DNA of 64,000 nt, taken from positions 158,673 to 222,672 of the forward strand of contig NZ_BBOM01000013.1 in assembly GCF_000974485.1 (NCBI RefSeq), read 5' to 3'. Each line of letters opens with the position of its first letter. Position 1 is the stretch's first letter. This DNA comes from Streptomyces sp. NBRC 109706 (GTDB lineage: Bacteria > Actinomycetota > Actinomycetes > Streptomycetales > Streptomycetaceae). The position numbers were made by a program, and so were the translations under genes. Below are positions 39,616 through 47,484 of the stretch, piece after piece. The notes beneath the pieces were generated by a model. The model was not told the DNA's origin. It searched no databases and was given only the letters and a program-made list of their open reading frames with translations.

Positions 39616-40293
39616 ATGAACGCCAGCCCGCTCCGCCGCCGCACCCGGACCCTGGTCGCCGCCATGGCCGCCGTCGCCGCCCTCGCCCTGACCGCCTGTG
39701 AGGACGAGGACGTCACCCAGGGCAGCGGCGGCTCCGACGGGGGCGCCGATGTGGTGGACGACGCGTCGGACGAGCCCTCTGACGAGCCCCCGGGCGAGCC
39801 CGACGAGAGCGACGACACCGGTGTGGAGCCGGGGCAGGGCACCCTGGAGGGCGGCGCTGGCGAGAGCGGGGCTGACACCGCGCCCTGCACGGATGCGAAC
39901 ACCGAGGTGACCGTCTCCCCGGTGGAACGGCCCATCAACCATCTGCTGCTGACCGTCACCAACACCGGCGAAGCGGACTGCTTCGCCTACCACGGGCCGT
40001 TCCTGGGCTTCGAGAACGCGCAGGCCCCGCTGCCGTTCGTCGAGGACAGCCGGCCGGGGAGCGTGACCGCGCTGGGTCCGGGCGAGTCGGCCTACGCCGG
40101 CGTGATCACCTCGTCCGCCGAGGCGACGGACGGATTCACCGTGACATCGCTCACCCTCTCGTTCGCGGCCGCGAACGGCGGATCGACGGGCGGGACGGTG
40201 CACCTGTCGCTGCCGGGCGACGAGCTGTACCTCGACGAAACGGCGGCCGTCACCTACTGGCTGCCGTCGCTGGACGAGGCCCTTGTCTGGTAG
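39616..40293 (+). CDS. lipoprotein with DUF4232-like domain
   Basis: The protein has 225 residues. A lipoprotein signal (LVAAMAAVAALALTAC, Cys ~28) is followed by a highly acidic, Asp/Glu/Ser/Pro linker. A C-terminal domain of ~125 residues has the DUF4232 pattern (RPINHLLLTVTNTGEADCFAY, PFLGFENAQAPLPF). It should be lipid-anchored on the outer face of the membrane. Function unknown; the facing transmembrane regulator and the tandem repeats suggest that the pair are regulated together. Confidence 0.83.
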   Translation: MNASPLRRRTRTLVAAMAAVAALALTACEDEDVTQGSGGSDGGADVVDDASDEPSDEPPGEPDESDDTGVEPGQGTLEGGAGESGADTAPCTDANTEVTVSPVERPINHLLLTVTNTGEADCFAYHGPFLGFENAQAPLPFVEDSRPGSVTALGPGESAYAGVITSSAEATDGFTVTSLTLSFAAANGGSTGGTVHLSLPGDELYLDETAAVTYWLPSLDEALVW

Positions 40294-40311
40294 CGGGACA
40301 GGGCCTGGCGC

Positions 40312-40690
40312 CTAGCCCCGGCGGTCGGCGACGCCCTCGTAGGAGTTGTCCTCGGCATAGCCATTGAAGGCCAGCTGGCCGTCGGCGACCGGGCGCAGCA
40401 CGAAGTCATAGGGCTCGGAGTGGCAGGCGGCGCTCAAGTTCGAGCGGCTGGCGTCGAGTTCGGCCTGGAACGTCAGCTGTCCTTCGGCCACCGCCCGCAG
40501 GGTCAGCTCGTCCACGCAGAGCGACAGGCCGATGGCGTCGGCGGCCGCGACGGTGCCCACCACCTCGTCGATCCGGCCCTCGGAGAGGTCGACGGTGACC
40601 GTGCCGATCGGCATCCCGTTCATCGTCGCGTTGCCGGTCCACTCGCCGAGGTAGGACGCGGGCACCTCGCGCGGGTCCTCCTCGTCGTCG
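40312..40690 (-). pseudogene. C-terminal extracellular domain of the kinase, out of frame
   Basis: In the reading frame that ends at TAG 40312-40314 the sequence DDEEDPREVPASYLGEWTG continues for ~120 codons as a well-composed domain (IGLSLCVDELTLRAVAEG, ACHSEPYDFVLRPVADG). The kinase reading frame shifts away from it near 40690, right after its membrane helix. One missing base in GCTCGCGACGACG would join the two. This is either a sequencing error or a true frameshift that removes the sensor domain. Confidence 0.65.
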
Positions 40691-41849
40691 CGAGCAGCAG
40701 CGTGCCGCCGACCACGGCGGCGGCCACCAGGGCGAGGCCCAGGAGCAGCGCCAGGACCAGCCGGCCGCGCCGACGCGGCCCGGCCGCCGGCGGGGTGGCC
40801 GGCCCGTACGAGCCGGCGGGCGGCGGGGCGGTGGGCGGGTACGGGGTGCCGGGCGTGGGCGCGGCGACGGTGTGCGAGTAGACGGGGGCGAGGGCGGGGG
40901 GCACCGGCGGGGGGCCGCCGACCGGCCCGGTCCGGGCGGGGGCCTGGCCGGTGTCCAGATCCAGCAGCCGCACCGCGTGCCGGCTGGCCTCCTCGACCAC
41001 CGGCTGCGGCAGCCAGCCGGGGCCGACCAGCCCCGCGGCGCCGGGCGCCCCGGCGCACGCCCCGGCGACCTCAAGGGGCGTGGGCCGACGGGTCGGGTCC
41101 TTGTCCAGGCAGGCGGCGATCAGCTCCCGCGATGCGGCGGGCACCGCGTCGAGCTCGGGCGGTTCGTGCACCACCCGGTAGAGCAGCTGGGCCGCGCTGT
41201 CCCCGGGGAACGGCGGCCGGCCACCGGCGGCGAAGGCCAGCACGGCGCCGAAGGAGAACACGTCGGTGGCCGGGGTCAGCTCCCGGCCCAGCACCTGCTC
41301 GGGCGACATATAGCCGGGCGAGCCGACGGAGACCCCGGTGGTGGTCAGCCGGGCCGTCGTCTCCTCCGTCGCCCTGGCTATGCCGAAGTCGATCAGCCGG
41401 GGGCCGTCCAGCGCCAGCAGCACATTGGACGGTTTGACGTCGCGGTGCACCAGCCCGTGGCGGTGCACCGCGGCCAGCCCCTCGCCGAGGCCGGCGCCCA
41501 ACGCCCGGACCGTGTGCGGCGGGAGCGCGCCATACGCGGCCACCGCCCGTTCCAGATCGGGGCCGGCGACATAGCCGGTGGCCACCCAGGGCACCTCGGC
41601 CTGCGGATCGGCGTCCAGCACCGGCGCCGTCCAGTCGCCGCCGACCAGCTGGGCGGCGGCCACCTCCCTGGCGAACCGGGCCCGGAACCGCTCGTCGGCC
41701 GCGATATGCGGATGCACCAGTTTGACGGCGACGGTGCGGCCGCCGGCGCTGCGCCCCAGATAGACCCGGCCCATGCCGCCCCGGCCCAGCCGGCCGAGCA
41801 GCCGGTAGGCGCCGACGACGGCCGGATCCTCCTCGGTCAGCGGGTCCAT
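40620..41849 (-). CDS. Ser/Thr protein kinase (PknB-type), 3' end frameshifted
   Basis: The protein has 409 residues in this frame. Kinase motifs: GRLGRGGMGRVYLG (P-loop) near residue 19, VAVKLVHPH (Lys), HRDVKPSNVLL (catalytic loop) near 136, DFGIARATEE near 153, and GSPGYMSPEQ near 178. A Pro-rich juxtamembrane region leads to a membrane helix (LVLALLLGLALVAAAVVGGTL) near 375. After that the frame runs into RRTRARCPRP and a stop at 40620, while the expected extracellular domain continues in another frame to 40312. The ATG overlaps the mqnA stop (TGATG), so it is coupled to mqnA. Confidence 0.85.
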   Translation of the reverse strand: MDPLTEEDPAVVGAYRLLGRLGRGGMGRVYLGRSAGGRTVAVKLVHPHIAADERFRARFAREVAAAQLVGGDWTAPVLDADPQAEVPWVATGYVAGPDLERAVAAYGALPPHTVRALGAGLGEGLAAVHRHGLVHRDVKPSNVLLALDGPRLIDFGIARATEETTARLTTTGVSVGSPGYMSPEQVLGRELTPATDVFSFGAVLAFAAGGRPPFPGDSAAQLLYRVVHEPPELDAVPAASRELIAACLDKDPTRRPTPLEVAGACAGAPGAAGLVGPGWLPQPVVEEASRHAVRLLDLDTGQAPARTGPVGGPPPVPPALAPVYSHTVAAPTPGTPYPPTAPPPAGSYGPATPPAAGPRRRGRLVLALLLGLALVAAAVVGGTLLLATTRRTRARCPRPTSASGPATRR

Positions 41850-42700
41850 CAACGCGGCTCCGGCGCGTCCAACAGCTCCACCCGGTGGTTGCCGCCCAGG
41901 TTCATCCGGCGGGCGAACTCGGCCATGCCGGCCAGCTGCCGCTCGCCCAGCCGGAAGTCCAGGGTGGTGAAGTAGCGCTCCAGCACCTCGGCGTCGAAGT
42001 CCTCCCAGCGCGCGGCCTGTTCGGCGACCTTGCCGACCTCGGCCAGGGAGAGGTCCCGGGAGGCGAGAAAGGCGCGGTGCACCTCGCGGACGGTCTCCGG
42101 ATGCCGCTCCAGATAGTCGCGGCGCACGCACCAGAGCGCGAAGACGAAGGGGAGTCCCGTCCACTCGTGCCACATGCGGCCCAGATCGTGGACTTCGAGG
42201 CCGAGTCGGGGCGCGTCGTGCAGCGAGGCGCGGAGCGCGGCGTCGCCGATCAGCACGGCGGCCTCGGCCTCCCGCATCATCAGGCCGAGATCGGGCGGGC
42301 AGGTGTAGTAGTCGGGGCTCACGCCGTGGCGCTCGGCCAGCAGCAGCCGGGCCAGCCGCACCGAGGTGCGCGAGGTGGAGCCGAGCGCCACCCGGGCACC
42401 GTCCAGCTCCTCCAGGGGCACCTGGGAGACGATCACACAGGACATCACCGGGCCGTCGCAGCCCACGGCGATATCGGAGAGGGCCACCAGATCGTCGGTG
42501 TGGCCGAGGAAGTCCATGAGCGAAACAGGGCCCATGTCCAGCTCGTCCGCCACCAGCCGCTCGCCGAGCCGCTCGGGAGTGTCCTTGGCCAGCTCCAGAT
42601 CCAGCAGGGTGCCGGTCCTCGCGAGGCCCCAGTAGAGGGGGAGGCAGTTGAGGAACTGGATGTGGCCGACACGAGGGCGATTCTGGTGGTGTGTAGTCAC
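41849..42700 (-). CDS. mqnA: chorismate dehydratase MqnA
   Basis: The protein has 283 residues from a GTG. Periplasmic-binding-protein-like fold: VGHIQFLNCLPLYWGL near residue 11, then DMGPVSLMDFLGH near 55 and GSTSRTSVRLARLLL near 106. WTGLPFVFALWCVRRD follows near 180. These match MqnA, which turns chorismate into 3-enolpyruvyl-benzoate, the first step of the futalosine menaquinone pathway. The stop overlaps the start of the downstream kinase. Upstream is a divergent cold-shock gene. Confidence 0.93.
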   Translation of the reverse strand: MTTHHQNRPRVGHIQFLNCLPLYWGLARTGTLLDLELAKDTPERLGERLVADELDMGPVSLMDFLGHTDDLVALSDIAVGCDGPVMSCVIVSQVPLEELDGARVALGSTSRTSVRLARLLLAERHGVSPDYYTCPPDLGLMMREAEAAVLIGDAALRASLHDAPRLGLEVHDLGRMWHEWTGLPFVFALWCVRRDYLERHPETVREVHRAFLASRDLSLAEVGKVAEQAARWEDFDAEVLERYFTTLDFRLGERQLAGMAEFARRMNLGGNHRVELLDAPEPR

Positions 42701-42774
42701 CTAAGGGAGGGTACGCCTCAGGTCGTGCGAGCCAACGTTCAGGGACAGGTCCACCCGACGGGTGATCTCTGCTC

Positions 42775-42803
42775 TTCCGACCGTGCACACCCCGTGCTAG
42801 GCT
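42775..42803 (+). promoter_or_regulatory. candidate promoter of the second cold-shock gene
   Basis: TTCCGA and TAGGCT are spaced by 17 bases; the -10 element is a good HrdB match and the -35 is weak. The start near 42810 would leave a leader of about 120 bases, as expected for cold-shock mRNAs with a structured 5' region. Confidence 0.45.
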
Positions 42804-42932
42804 CGCGCCGAGTTGCAGTTTGGTTTCCCTTGCAGTACGAGCCTGCGGAGCATGTGACCGCGGGCTTTCGTCGTTTTCAGGCTTCATGCAGGTTCTGGAG
42901 CAGGGCGACCCTTTTAGGCCCAGGGAGGGCTT

Positions 42933-43136
42933 ATGGCTACCGGAACCGTCAAGTGGTTCAACGCCGAGAAGGGCTTTGGCTTCATCGCCCAGGATGGCGG
43001 CGGCCCTGATGTCTTCGTTCACTACTCCGCAATCAACGCCACCGGTTTTCGTTCTCTTGAGGAGAGCCAGGCCGTGACCTTCGACGTCACCCAGGGTCCG
43101 AAGGGCCCCCAGGCAGAGAATGTCAATGTGGTCTGA
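42933..43136 (+). CDS. cold-shock domain protein (CspA family)
   Basis: The protein has 67 residues beginning MATGTVKWFNAEKGFGF, with KGFGFIAQ and DVFVHYSAI as RNA-binding motifs and an end QAENVNVV. It is very similar to the product of 20175 but has an extra glycine in the GGGPD loop. It should act as an RNA chaperone. A long leader precedes it and a terminator with a T-rich tail follows. Confidence 0.95.
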   Translation: MATGTVKWFNAEKGFGFIAQDGGGPDVFVHYSAINATGFRSLEESQAVTFDVTQGPKGPQAENVNVV

Positions 43137-43160
43137 CGCCAGTTCTTCGGCGTAACCCAA

Positions 43161-43190
43161 GAAGCCCCTGTCCTCACCGACAGGGGCTTC
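43161..43190 (+). terminator. rho-independent terminator after the cold-shock gene
   Basis: A perfect 12-bp stem (GAAGCCCCTGTC with complement) closes a 6-base loop and is followed by TGTTTTCCC, the best canonical terminator in the window. Confidence 0.88.
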
Positions 43191-43194
43191 TGTT

Positions 43195-43804
43195 TTCCCG
43201 AACGTGACGAAGTCCGGCGCCTTATGGGAAGGCCGCGCTCCGCTTTCCCGTCCCGCGTATCCGTTTTGCGGTGAAAGGCTCTCGGTGTCGGGGGAGTTCG
43301 TTCGGCATCAACGGGTGCGGAGTCCCGGGATTCCGCGCGCGCCGGTGGTCGACATTCCCGGATTCGGGGCCTTCCGATAGGGCCGCGTTCCCGGCGGGAA
43401 GGGAATGCGGGACCGCGCTGCGCTGCCCCTGGGCGGCGGCCCCCGGACCCGAAGCCGCCGCCGGGGCGTGACCGTCGCCAACCCGCCAGCCGGACCCGGG
43501 GTGCCGGCGGCCGACAAGCCCTGCCCCGGCCCGGCCCCGCCCGGCCCCCGAACGGGACGGCGGCGCGTCAACCGGGCCCGCCCCGTGGGGAGTTGGGGCG
43601 CCACGCTCTGCTATGCGACGGGGCTCACATCCGGATCCTCGCCGGTCCTCTTGCGGCCGGGGCGTGCTCACGTCAGAGTTCTTGGCACACGGCACTCCCG
43701 CCGTCGAGCCGCTCCGGCGGGTGTGCCGTATCACCTGAGCGCTGCTTTCAAGCCAGTCGCTGCCGCTGTCGGCTGGCTGGAACCGGTCGCTTTCCACCGG
43801 GAGT
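43195..43804. other. 610 bases without a convincing gene, hairpin near 43.7 kb
   Basis: Frames here show biased, low-complexity translations and no ribosome sites, so I call no gene. An ACGGCAC-rich arm (43689-43703) pairs with 43715-43729 with one mismatch around an 11-base loop. It probably terminates the ATPase gene that ends at 43805 on the minus strand. A smaller CCAG/CTGG hairpin lies near 43755-43785. Confidence 0.5.
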
Positions 43805-44359
43805 TCACTCGATTCCCGTCGGGCCGCCGCCCAGGTCGAATCGGCAGAAAACGCTCTTGCCGCCCTGGTCGACCGGTGCCCACCAGGTGGCGTCGGCGAG
43901 GCTCTGCACGATGAACAGCCCGCGCCCGCCCTCGGCGAGCAGCGCGTCGCCCGAGCCGTTGGACGGGTCGAGCGGATCACCCGCCGGCAGGGTCGGCGGC
44001 GTCGAGTCCTCGTCCGAGACCTCGACGAACAGCGAACGCGGCCAGTAGCGGAAGGCCACCACCACCCGCCGCGCGCCGGCCAGTTGGACGTGCCGCCCGT
44101 CGGGCGTCGCATGGTGGATGGCGTTGCCGACCAGTTCGGAGACGCACAGCTCCACATCGTCGGCGAGCCGCTCCAGACCCCACTCGGCCAGCACATGGCG
44201 CGCGGTGTGGCGGGCGGCGGTGGGGGTGTCCGGATAGTCCGCGATCAGCGCGATCGAGCGGAACCGGTAGCCGCTGGACGGCGCCACCGGCTCCAACGGC
44301 ATCGACAGCGCCACCAGTTGGGGGGTCCCTCCCAGGTCTCTCATGTCCGGCGACGTCAT
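43805..44359 (-). CDS. RsbW/SpoIIAB-like ATP-binding protein
   Basis: The protein has 184 residues from ATG 44359 (GAGGG ribosome site). The GHKL ATPase fold is recognisable: ELVGNAIHHA (N box) near residue 74, the reduced VEVSDEDSTPP (G1) near 112, and EGGRGLFIVQSLAD (G2) near 142. Streptomyces have dozens of such proteins; they act as anti-sigma-factor kinases or regulators. No sigma or anti-anti-sigma gene is adjacent. After a Ser/Thr-rich head, the segment RHTARHVLAEWGL precedes the N box, as in many stand-alone family members. Confidence 0.83.
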   Translation of the reverse strand: MTSPDMRDLGGTPQLVALSMPLEPVAPSSGYRFRSIALIADYPDTPTAARHTARHVLAEWGLERLADDVELCVSELVGNAIHHATPDGRHVQLAGARRVVVAFRYWPRSLFVEVSDEDSTPPTLPAGDPLDPSNGSGDALLAEGGRGLFIVQSLADATWWAPVDQGGKSVFCRFDLGGGPTGIE

Positions 44360-44588
44360 TGGTGTCCCCCTCCAGCGGCCGGCCCGGTGAACAGTCGTCG
44401 CCCACCGGCTCCGGGGAACCAGCGGGAATCAGCTGGTAACCAGTCAAGAGCCGACACACCCCTTCAGGGAACGAGCACAAGGGGGTTCACGCGCACATCG
44501 GGGGGGTTCACGTGATGCATGGGATGCGGGTGCGTGCTCCCCCATGGCCCCCGTTCCGCGCCGTTCGCGGACGGCCCCGGGGACGCCG

Positions 44589-44630
44589 AACGGCCCCCGG
44601 CCGGCAACGGATGTGCCGGTGGGGGCCGTT
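44589..44630 (-). terminator. terminator after the DAACS symporter gene
   Basis: AACGGCCCCC (44589-44598) pairs with 44621-44630, with an inner CCGGCA/TGCCGG stem, giving a long nested hairpin 28 bases past the symporter stop. The 300 bases between the ATPase start and the symporter stop contain no other feature. Confidence 0.7.
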
Positions 44631-44658
44631 GGGGGTCGTTGGGGGAGGTGGTGCCGCG

Positions 44659-46038
44659 TCAGCTCGCCGGCTCACGCGGGGCGGGGGGCGCGGGGGGCGC
44701 GTCGGCCGCCGTGTCGTCGAGATCGCTGATCTCGAAGCTGGTCGCCGAGTTGTACTTCTCCCGGTCGAGGATCCCCTCCTGCGAGGCGACGATCACCGGG
44801 ACCACGGCCTGGCCCGCGACGTTGGCCGCGGTCCTGATCATGTCCAGGATCGGGTCGATCGCCAGCAGCAGACCCACGCCCTCAAGCGGCAGGCCCAGCG
44901 TCGAGAGGGTGAGCGTGGTCATCACGGTCGCGCCGGTGAGGCCCGCAGTGGCGGCCGAACCGATCACGGAGACGAAGACGATCAGCAGGTAGTCCTGCAC
45001 ATCGAGGCTCACGCCGAAGATCTCCGCCACGAAGATCGCCGCCAGCGCCGGGTAGATCGCGGCGCAACCGTCCATCTTGGTGGTGGCGCCGAACGGCACC
45101 GCGAAGGAGGTGTACTCCTTCGGCACGCCCAGCCGCTCGGTGACCTTCTGGGTGACGGGCAGGGTGCCGACCGAGGAGCGCGAGACAAAGGCCAGCTGGA
45201 GCGCGGGCCAGGCCCCCCGGAAGAAGCGCAACGGGCTGAGCCCGCCGGCCCGGTAGAGCAGCGCCGGGTAGACGACGAAGATCACCAGGAGGCAGCCGAC
45301 ATAGACGCCGGCGGTGAAGGTGGCGTAGTCGCTGAGCAGATCCCAGCCATAGTTGTTGATGGAGCGGCCGATCAGGCCCAGGGTGCCGAGCGGCGCCAGC
45401 CGGATGACCCACCAGAGCGCCTTCTGGAGCAGTTCGAGCGCGGTCTCGCCGAAGGTGATCAGCGGGGTGGCGCGGTCACCGAGCTTCAGCGCGGCGATGC
45501 CGACCACGGCGGCGATGAACACGATCTGCAGCACGTTGAGTTCGGCGAACGGGGTGACCGGGTCGGAGGGGATGATGCCGGTCAGGAAGTCGAGCCAGGA
45601 GCCCTCGCTCTGCGGCAGCTCACCGTCGGCCGGGGTCAGCTTCGAGCCGGAACCCGGGTTGGTGATCAGCCCGATGGCGATGCCGATGGCCACCGCGATC
45701 AGCGAGGTGATCAGGAACCAGAGCAGGGTGCGGGCCGCCAGCCGGGCCGCGTTGGAGACCTGCCGCAGATTGGTGATGGACACCGCGATGGCGAAGAACA
45801 CCAGCGGTCCGACGGCCAGCCGCAGCAGCTGGACGAAGGTGCCGCCGATCTCGTCGAGGGTCCGGCCGAGCCAGTCGACGGACCACTCGCGGGCCACCCA
45901 GCCCAGCACCAGGCCGAGAACCAGGCCGGCCAGGATCTGTGCCCAGAACGGAGGCAGGGCTATGCGTCGTCGACCGTCGGACGTGGACCCGGGGGAATCG
46001 GGCACGGGAGAGGAGGGGGAGGAAGGGGAGGAGGACAC
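44659..46038 (-). CDS. DAACS-family (dicarboxylate/amino acid:cation) symporter, likely cystine
   Basis: The protein has 459 residues from a GTG with a GGAG ribosome site. The DAACS fold has about eight helices and two re-entrant loops: LRLAVGPLVFFAIAVSI near residue 70, the serine-rich SRSSVGTLPVT, FAVPFGATTKMDGCA near 300, and AIDPILDMIRTAANVAGQA near 395. The family carries glutamate, C4-dicarboxylates, or cystine (TcyP). A cysteine-rich leader peptide upstream argues for cystine. The C-terminal tail is Ala/Pro-rich. Confidence 0.88.
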   Translation of the reverse strand: MSSSPSSPSSPVPDSPGSTSDGRRRIALPPFWAQILAGLVLGLVLGWVAREWSVDWLGRTLDEIGGTFVQLLRLAVGPLVFFAIAVSITNLRQVSNAARLAARTLLWFLITSLIAVAIGIAIGLITNPGSGSKLTPADGELPQSEGSWLDFLTGIIPSDPVTPFAELNVLQIVFIAAVVGIAALKLGDRATPLITFGETALELLQKALWWVIRLAPLGTLGLIGRSINNYGWDLLSDYATFTAGVYVGCLLVIFVVYPALLYRAGGLSPLRFFRGAWPALQLAFVSRSSVGTLPVTQKVTERLGVPKEYTSFAVPFGATTKMDGCAAIYPALAAIFVAEIFGVSLDVQDYLLIVFVSVIGSAATAGLTGATVMTTLTLSTLGLPLEGVGLLLAIDPILDMIRTAANVAGQAVVPVIVASQEGILDREKYNSATSFEISDLDDTAADAPPAPPAPREPAS

Positions 46039-46116
46039 AGAAACACTCCGGTCGGGGGTGAAGACGGGGATCGGGCAACGATCGTGGCCAGGGATGTCAG
46101 CCGCGCGGAAGCACCA

Positions 46117-46134
46117 CCCCGCGCCGAGGCGGGG
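46117..46134 (-). other. hairpin in the leader of the symporter mRNA
   Basis: CCCCGC-GCCGAG-GCGGGG lies between the leader-peptide stop (46180) and the symporter GTG (46038). A stem in this place could take part in attenuation that depends on translation of the leader peptide. Confidence 0.35.
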
Positions 46135-46179
46135 AGTCGGATCGCACGGAGGCGCCGAACGGTTCGGGGGTGCGAGGTG

Positions 46180-46278
46180 TCAGCGACAGGCCGCGGTGAG
46201 ACAGCGGCAGAGATCGATGTGCAGGCGCGCGACAAGCGGAACGCTCACCAGGGGAGCGGGCGCGGCTGCGGTCTTCAT
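46180..46278 (-). CDS. cysteine-rich leader peptide (32 residues)
   Basis: The ATG at 46278 opens a 32-codon frame ending in LVARLHIDLCRCLTAACR. This fits the widely seen actinobacterial leader-peptide pattern R.H.DL.R...A.CR found upstream of sulfur-metabolism genes, whose Cys codons make ribosome speed sense cysteine supply. It has three Cys codons in the last nine codons. The promoter at 46286-46314 places transcription start at or next to the ATG, so the peptide is probably read from a leaderless mRNA. The next gene on the strand is the DAACS symporter. Confidence 0.78.
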   Translation of the reverse strand: MKTAAAPAPLVSVPLVARLHIDLCRCLTAACR

Positions 46279-46285
46279 GCGGAGC

Positions 46286-46314
46286 ACGGTAGCACCCCTC
46301 TCCCCATACGTCAT
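46286..46314 (-). promoter_or_regulatory. promoter of the leader peptide / symporter operon
   Basis: On the minus strand ATGACG (46314-46309) and TACCGT (46291-46286) are spaced by 17 bases. Only 7 bases separate TACCGT from the leader ATG, consistent with leaderless translation. Confidence 0.5.
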
Positions 46315-46374
46315 GGTCATGCACACTCCGGACTTCTCACCCGATCGACGAGCGTCCGGTGCCGGCATGTGGCA

Positions 46375-46411
46375 ACGCCCAACCGGGGATGGGAATTCCC
46401 TGGTCGGGCGT
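46375..46411 (-). terminator. terminator hairpin after the DUF4229 gene
   Basis: Arms of 15 bases (46375-46389 and 46397-46411) pair with two mismatched positions that become G.U pairs in one strand, closing a 7-base loop. It lies about 50 bases past the DUF4229 stop and separates that operon from the symporter promoter. Confidence 0.6.
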
Positions 46412-46458
46412 CATGAGAAGGGGGGTTCGAGCGGGTGAGCGGGATCACGCCCGCCGGG

Positions 46459-46773
46459 TCAGGCGACGTCGTCCTCCATGTCCCGGTTGGCGTTGAGCCG
46501 GGCCTTGGCCCGCTCCACCTTGGGCACCAACTGGCTCGACATCTCGTCCCGCTGGCCGCGCAGCAGCACCAGGCTGAGCGGCGCCGAGACGATCAGCGCG
46601 AGCAGCACCAGCCACAGCGGGTTCGCCTTGCCGATGGACTCGGGCACCACCCCGACATAGGCGAGCACCGCGAGCACCGCGAAGCAGCCGGCGAAGACGG
46701 CCAGCCGCAGCCCGGTGTAGCGCAGGGTCGCCGACCAGGAGTGGTCGCTGGTCGTCGTGGTGTCGCCGGTCAT
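46459..46773 (-). CDS. DUF4229 membrane protein
   Basis: The protein has 104 residues from ATG 46773. Two membrane helices (LAVFAGCFAVLAVLAYVGVV near residues 24-43 and WLVLLALIVSAPLSLVLL near 54-71) are followed by LRGQRDEMSSQL and a charged cytoplasmic tail, the usual DUF4229 layout. It is the last gene of the mqnE-GNAT-DUF4229 series; such proteins are regular neighbours of mqnE in streptomycetes, function unknown. Confidence 0.8.
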   Translation of the reverse strand: MTGDTTTTSDHSWSATLRYTGLRLAVFAGCFAVLAVLAYVGVVPESIGKANPLWLVLLALIVSAPLSLVLLRGQRDEMSSQLVPKVERAKARLNANRDMEDDVA

Positions 46774-46898
46774 GTCCTGTCCCCTGTCCCTGTCGTCCTT
46801 GTGCGTCCGCGCGGCCGGCAGCCGCGCCCCGTCCGTCCCGGTCACCGGGCCCCCGCCGTCGCCGTCACGTCGTCGTCACCGTCACGTCGTCGTCGCCG

Positions 46899-47480
46899 TC
46901 ATCCCAGGGGGAGCCACAGCGTGACATCGTCCCGGTAGTCGTTCTCGCCGACCCTGATCGCGCCCGGCACGCGGCCGACCTCCTGATAGCCGCAGGAGGC
47001 GTAGAACTTCTCCAGGCCGAGCCCGGAGCGGCAGGTCAGCCGGATCCCGGCGACCTCGGGGTCGATCGCCCTGGCCGCCGAGGCGGCCGCGGCCATCAAC
47101 TCCCGCCCGGCGCCCCGGCCCTGCCAGTCCGGATGCACCATCACGGTGCTCAGCCACTGCCAGTGGCCCATCAGCCGGTGGCTGTTGCGGCGCAGAAAGG
47201 CGGTGGCGACGGGGGTGCCCCGGTCGGTGACGCCGATCAGCAGCCGCGTGGTGCCCTCGGCCATCCCCACCAGGTGCTGGCGCAGCGCGGGGCGGACGTC
47301 CTCCGGGGTGACCGTCGGCACGAAGCCGACCGCGCCGCCGGCGTTGACCACGTCCGCCCAGAGCACGGCGATGGCCTCGGAGAGCGCGGCGGTGGGGGCC
47401 GGATCCAGCACATAGCGCGGCCAGCCCTCGCGCGGACCACCGCGCGCGGGCGGACGGGGCCGGGTAGCTGCCTCGGTCAT
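46899..47480 (-). CDS. GNAT acetyltransferase
   Basis: The protein has 193 residues. The acetyl-CoA binding motif VHPDWQGRGAGRELM lies near residue 116, preceded by WQWLSTVM and followed by RLTCRSGLGLEKFYASCGYQEVG. The substrate is unknown. Its ATG is four bases after the mqnE stop, so it is likely translated with mqnE. Between it and DUF4229 lie two copies of a 17-base CCGTCACGTCGTCGTC-type repeat (46862-46898). Confidence 0.85.
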   Translation of the reverse strand: MTEAATRPRPPARGGPREGWPRYVLDPAPTAALSEAIAVLWADVVNAGGAVGFVPTVTPEDVRPALRQHLVGMAEGTTRLLIGVTDRGTPVATAFLRRNSHRLMGHWQWLSTVMVHPDWQGRGAGRELMAAAASAARAIDPEVAGIRLTCRSGLGLEKFYASCGYQEVGRVPGAIRVGENDYRDDVTLWLPLG

Positions 47481-47484
47481 GACC

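Noticed and set aside
43222..44196. 324-codon minus-strand frame upstream of the second cold-shock terminator
   Set aside because: It overlaps the clear RsbW-like gene in another frame and has no ribosome site or domain.
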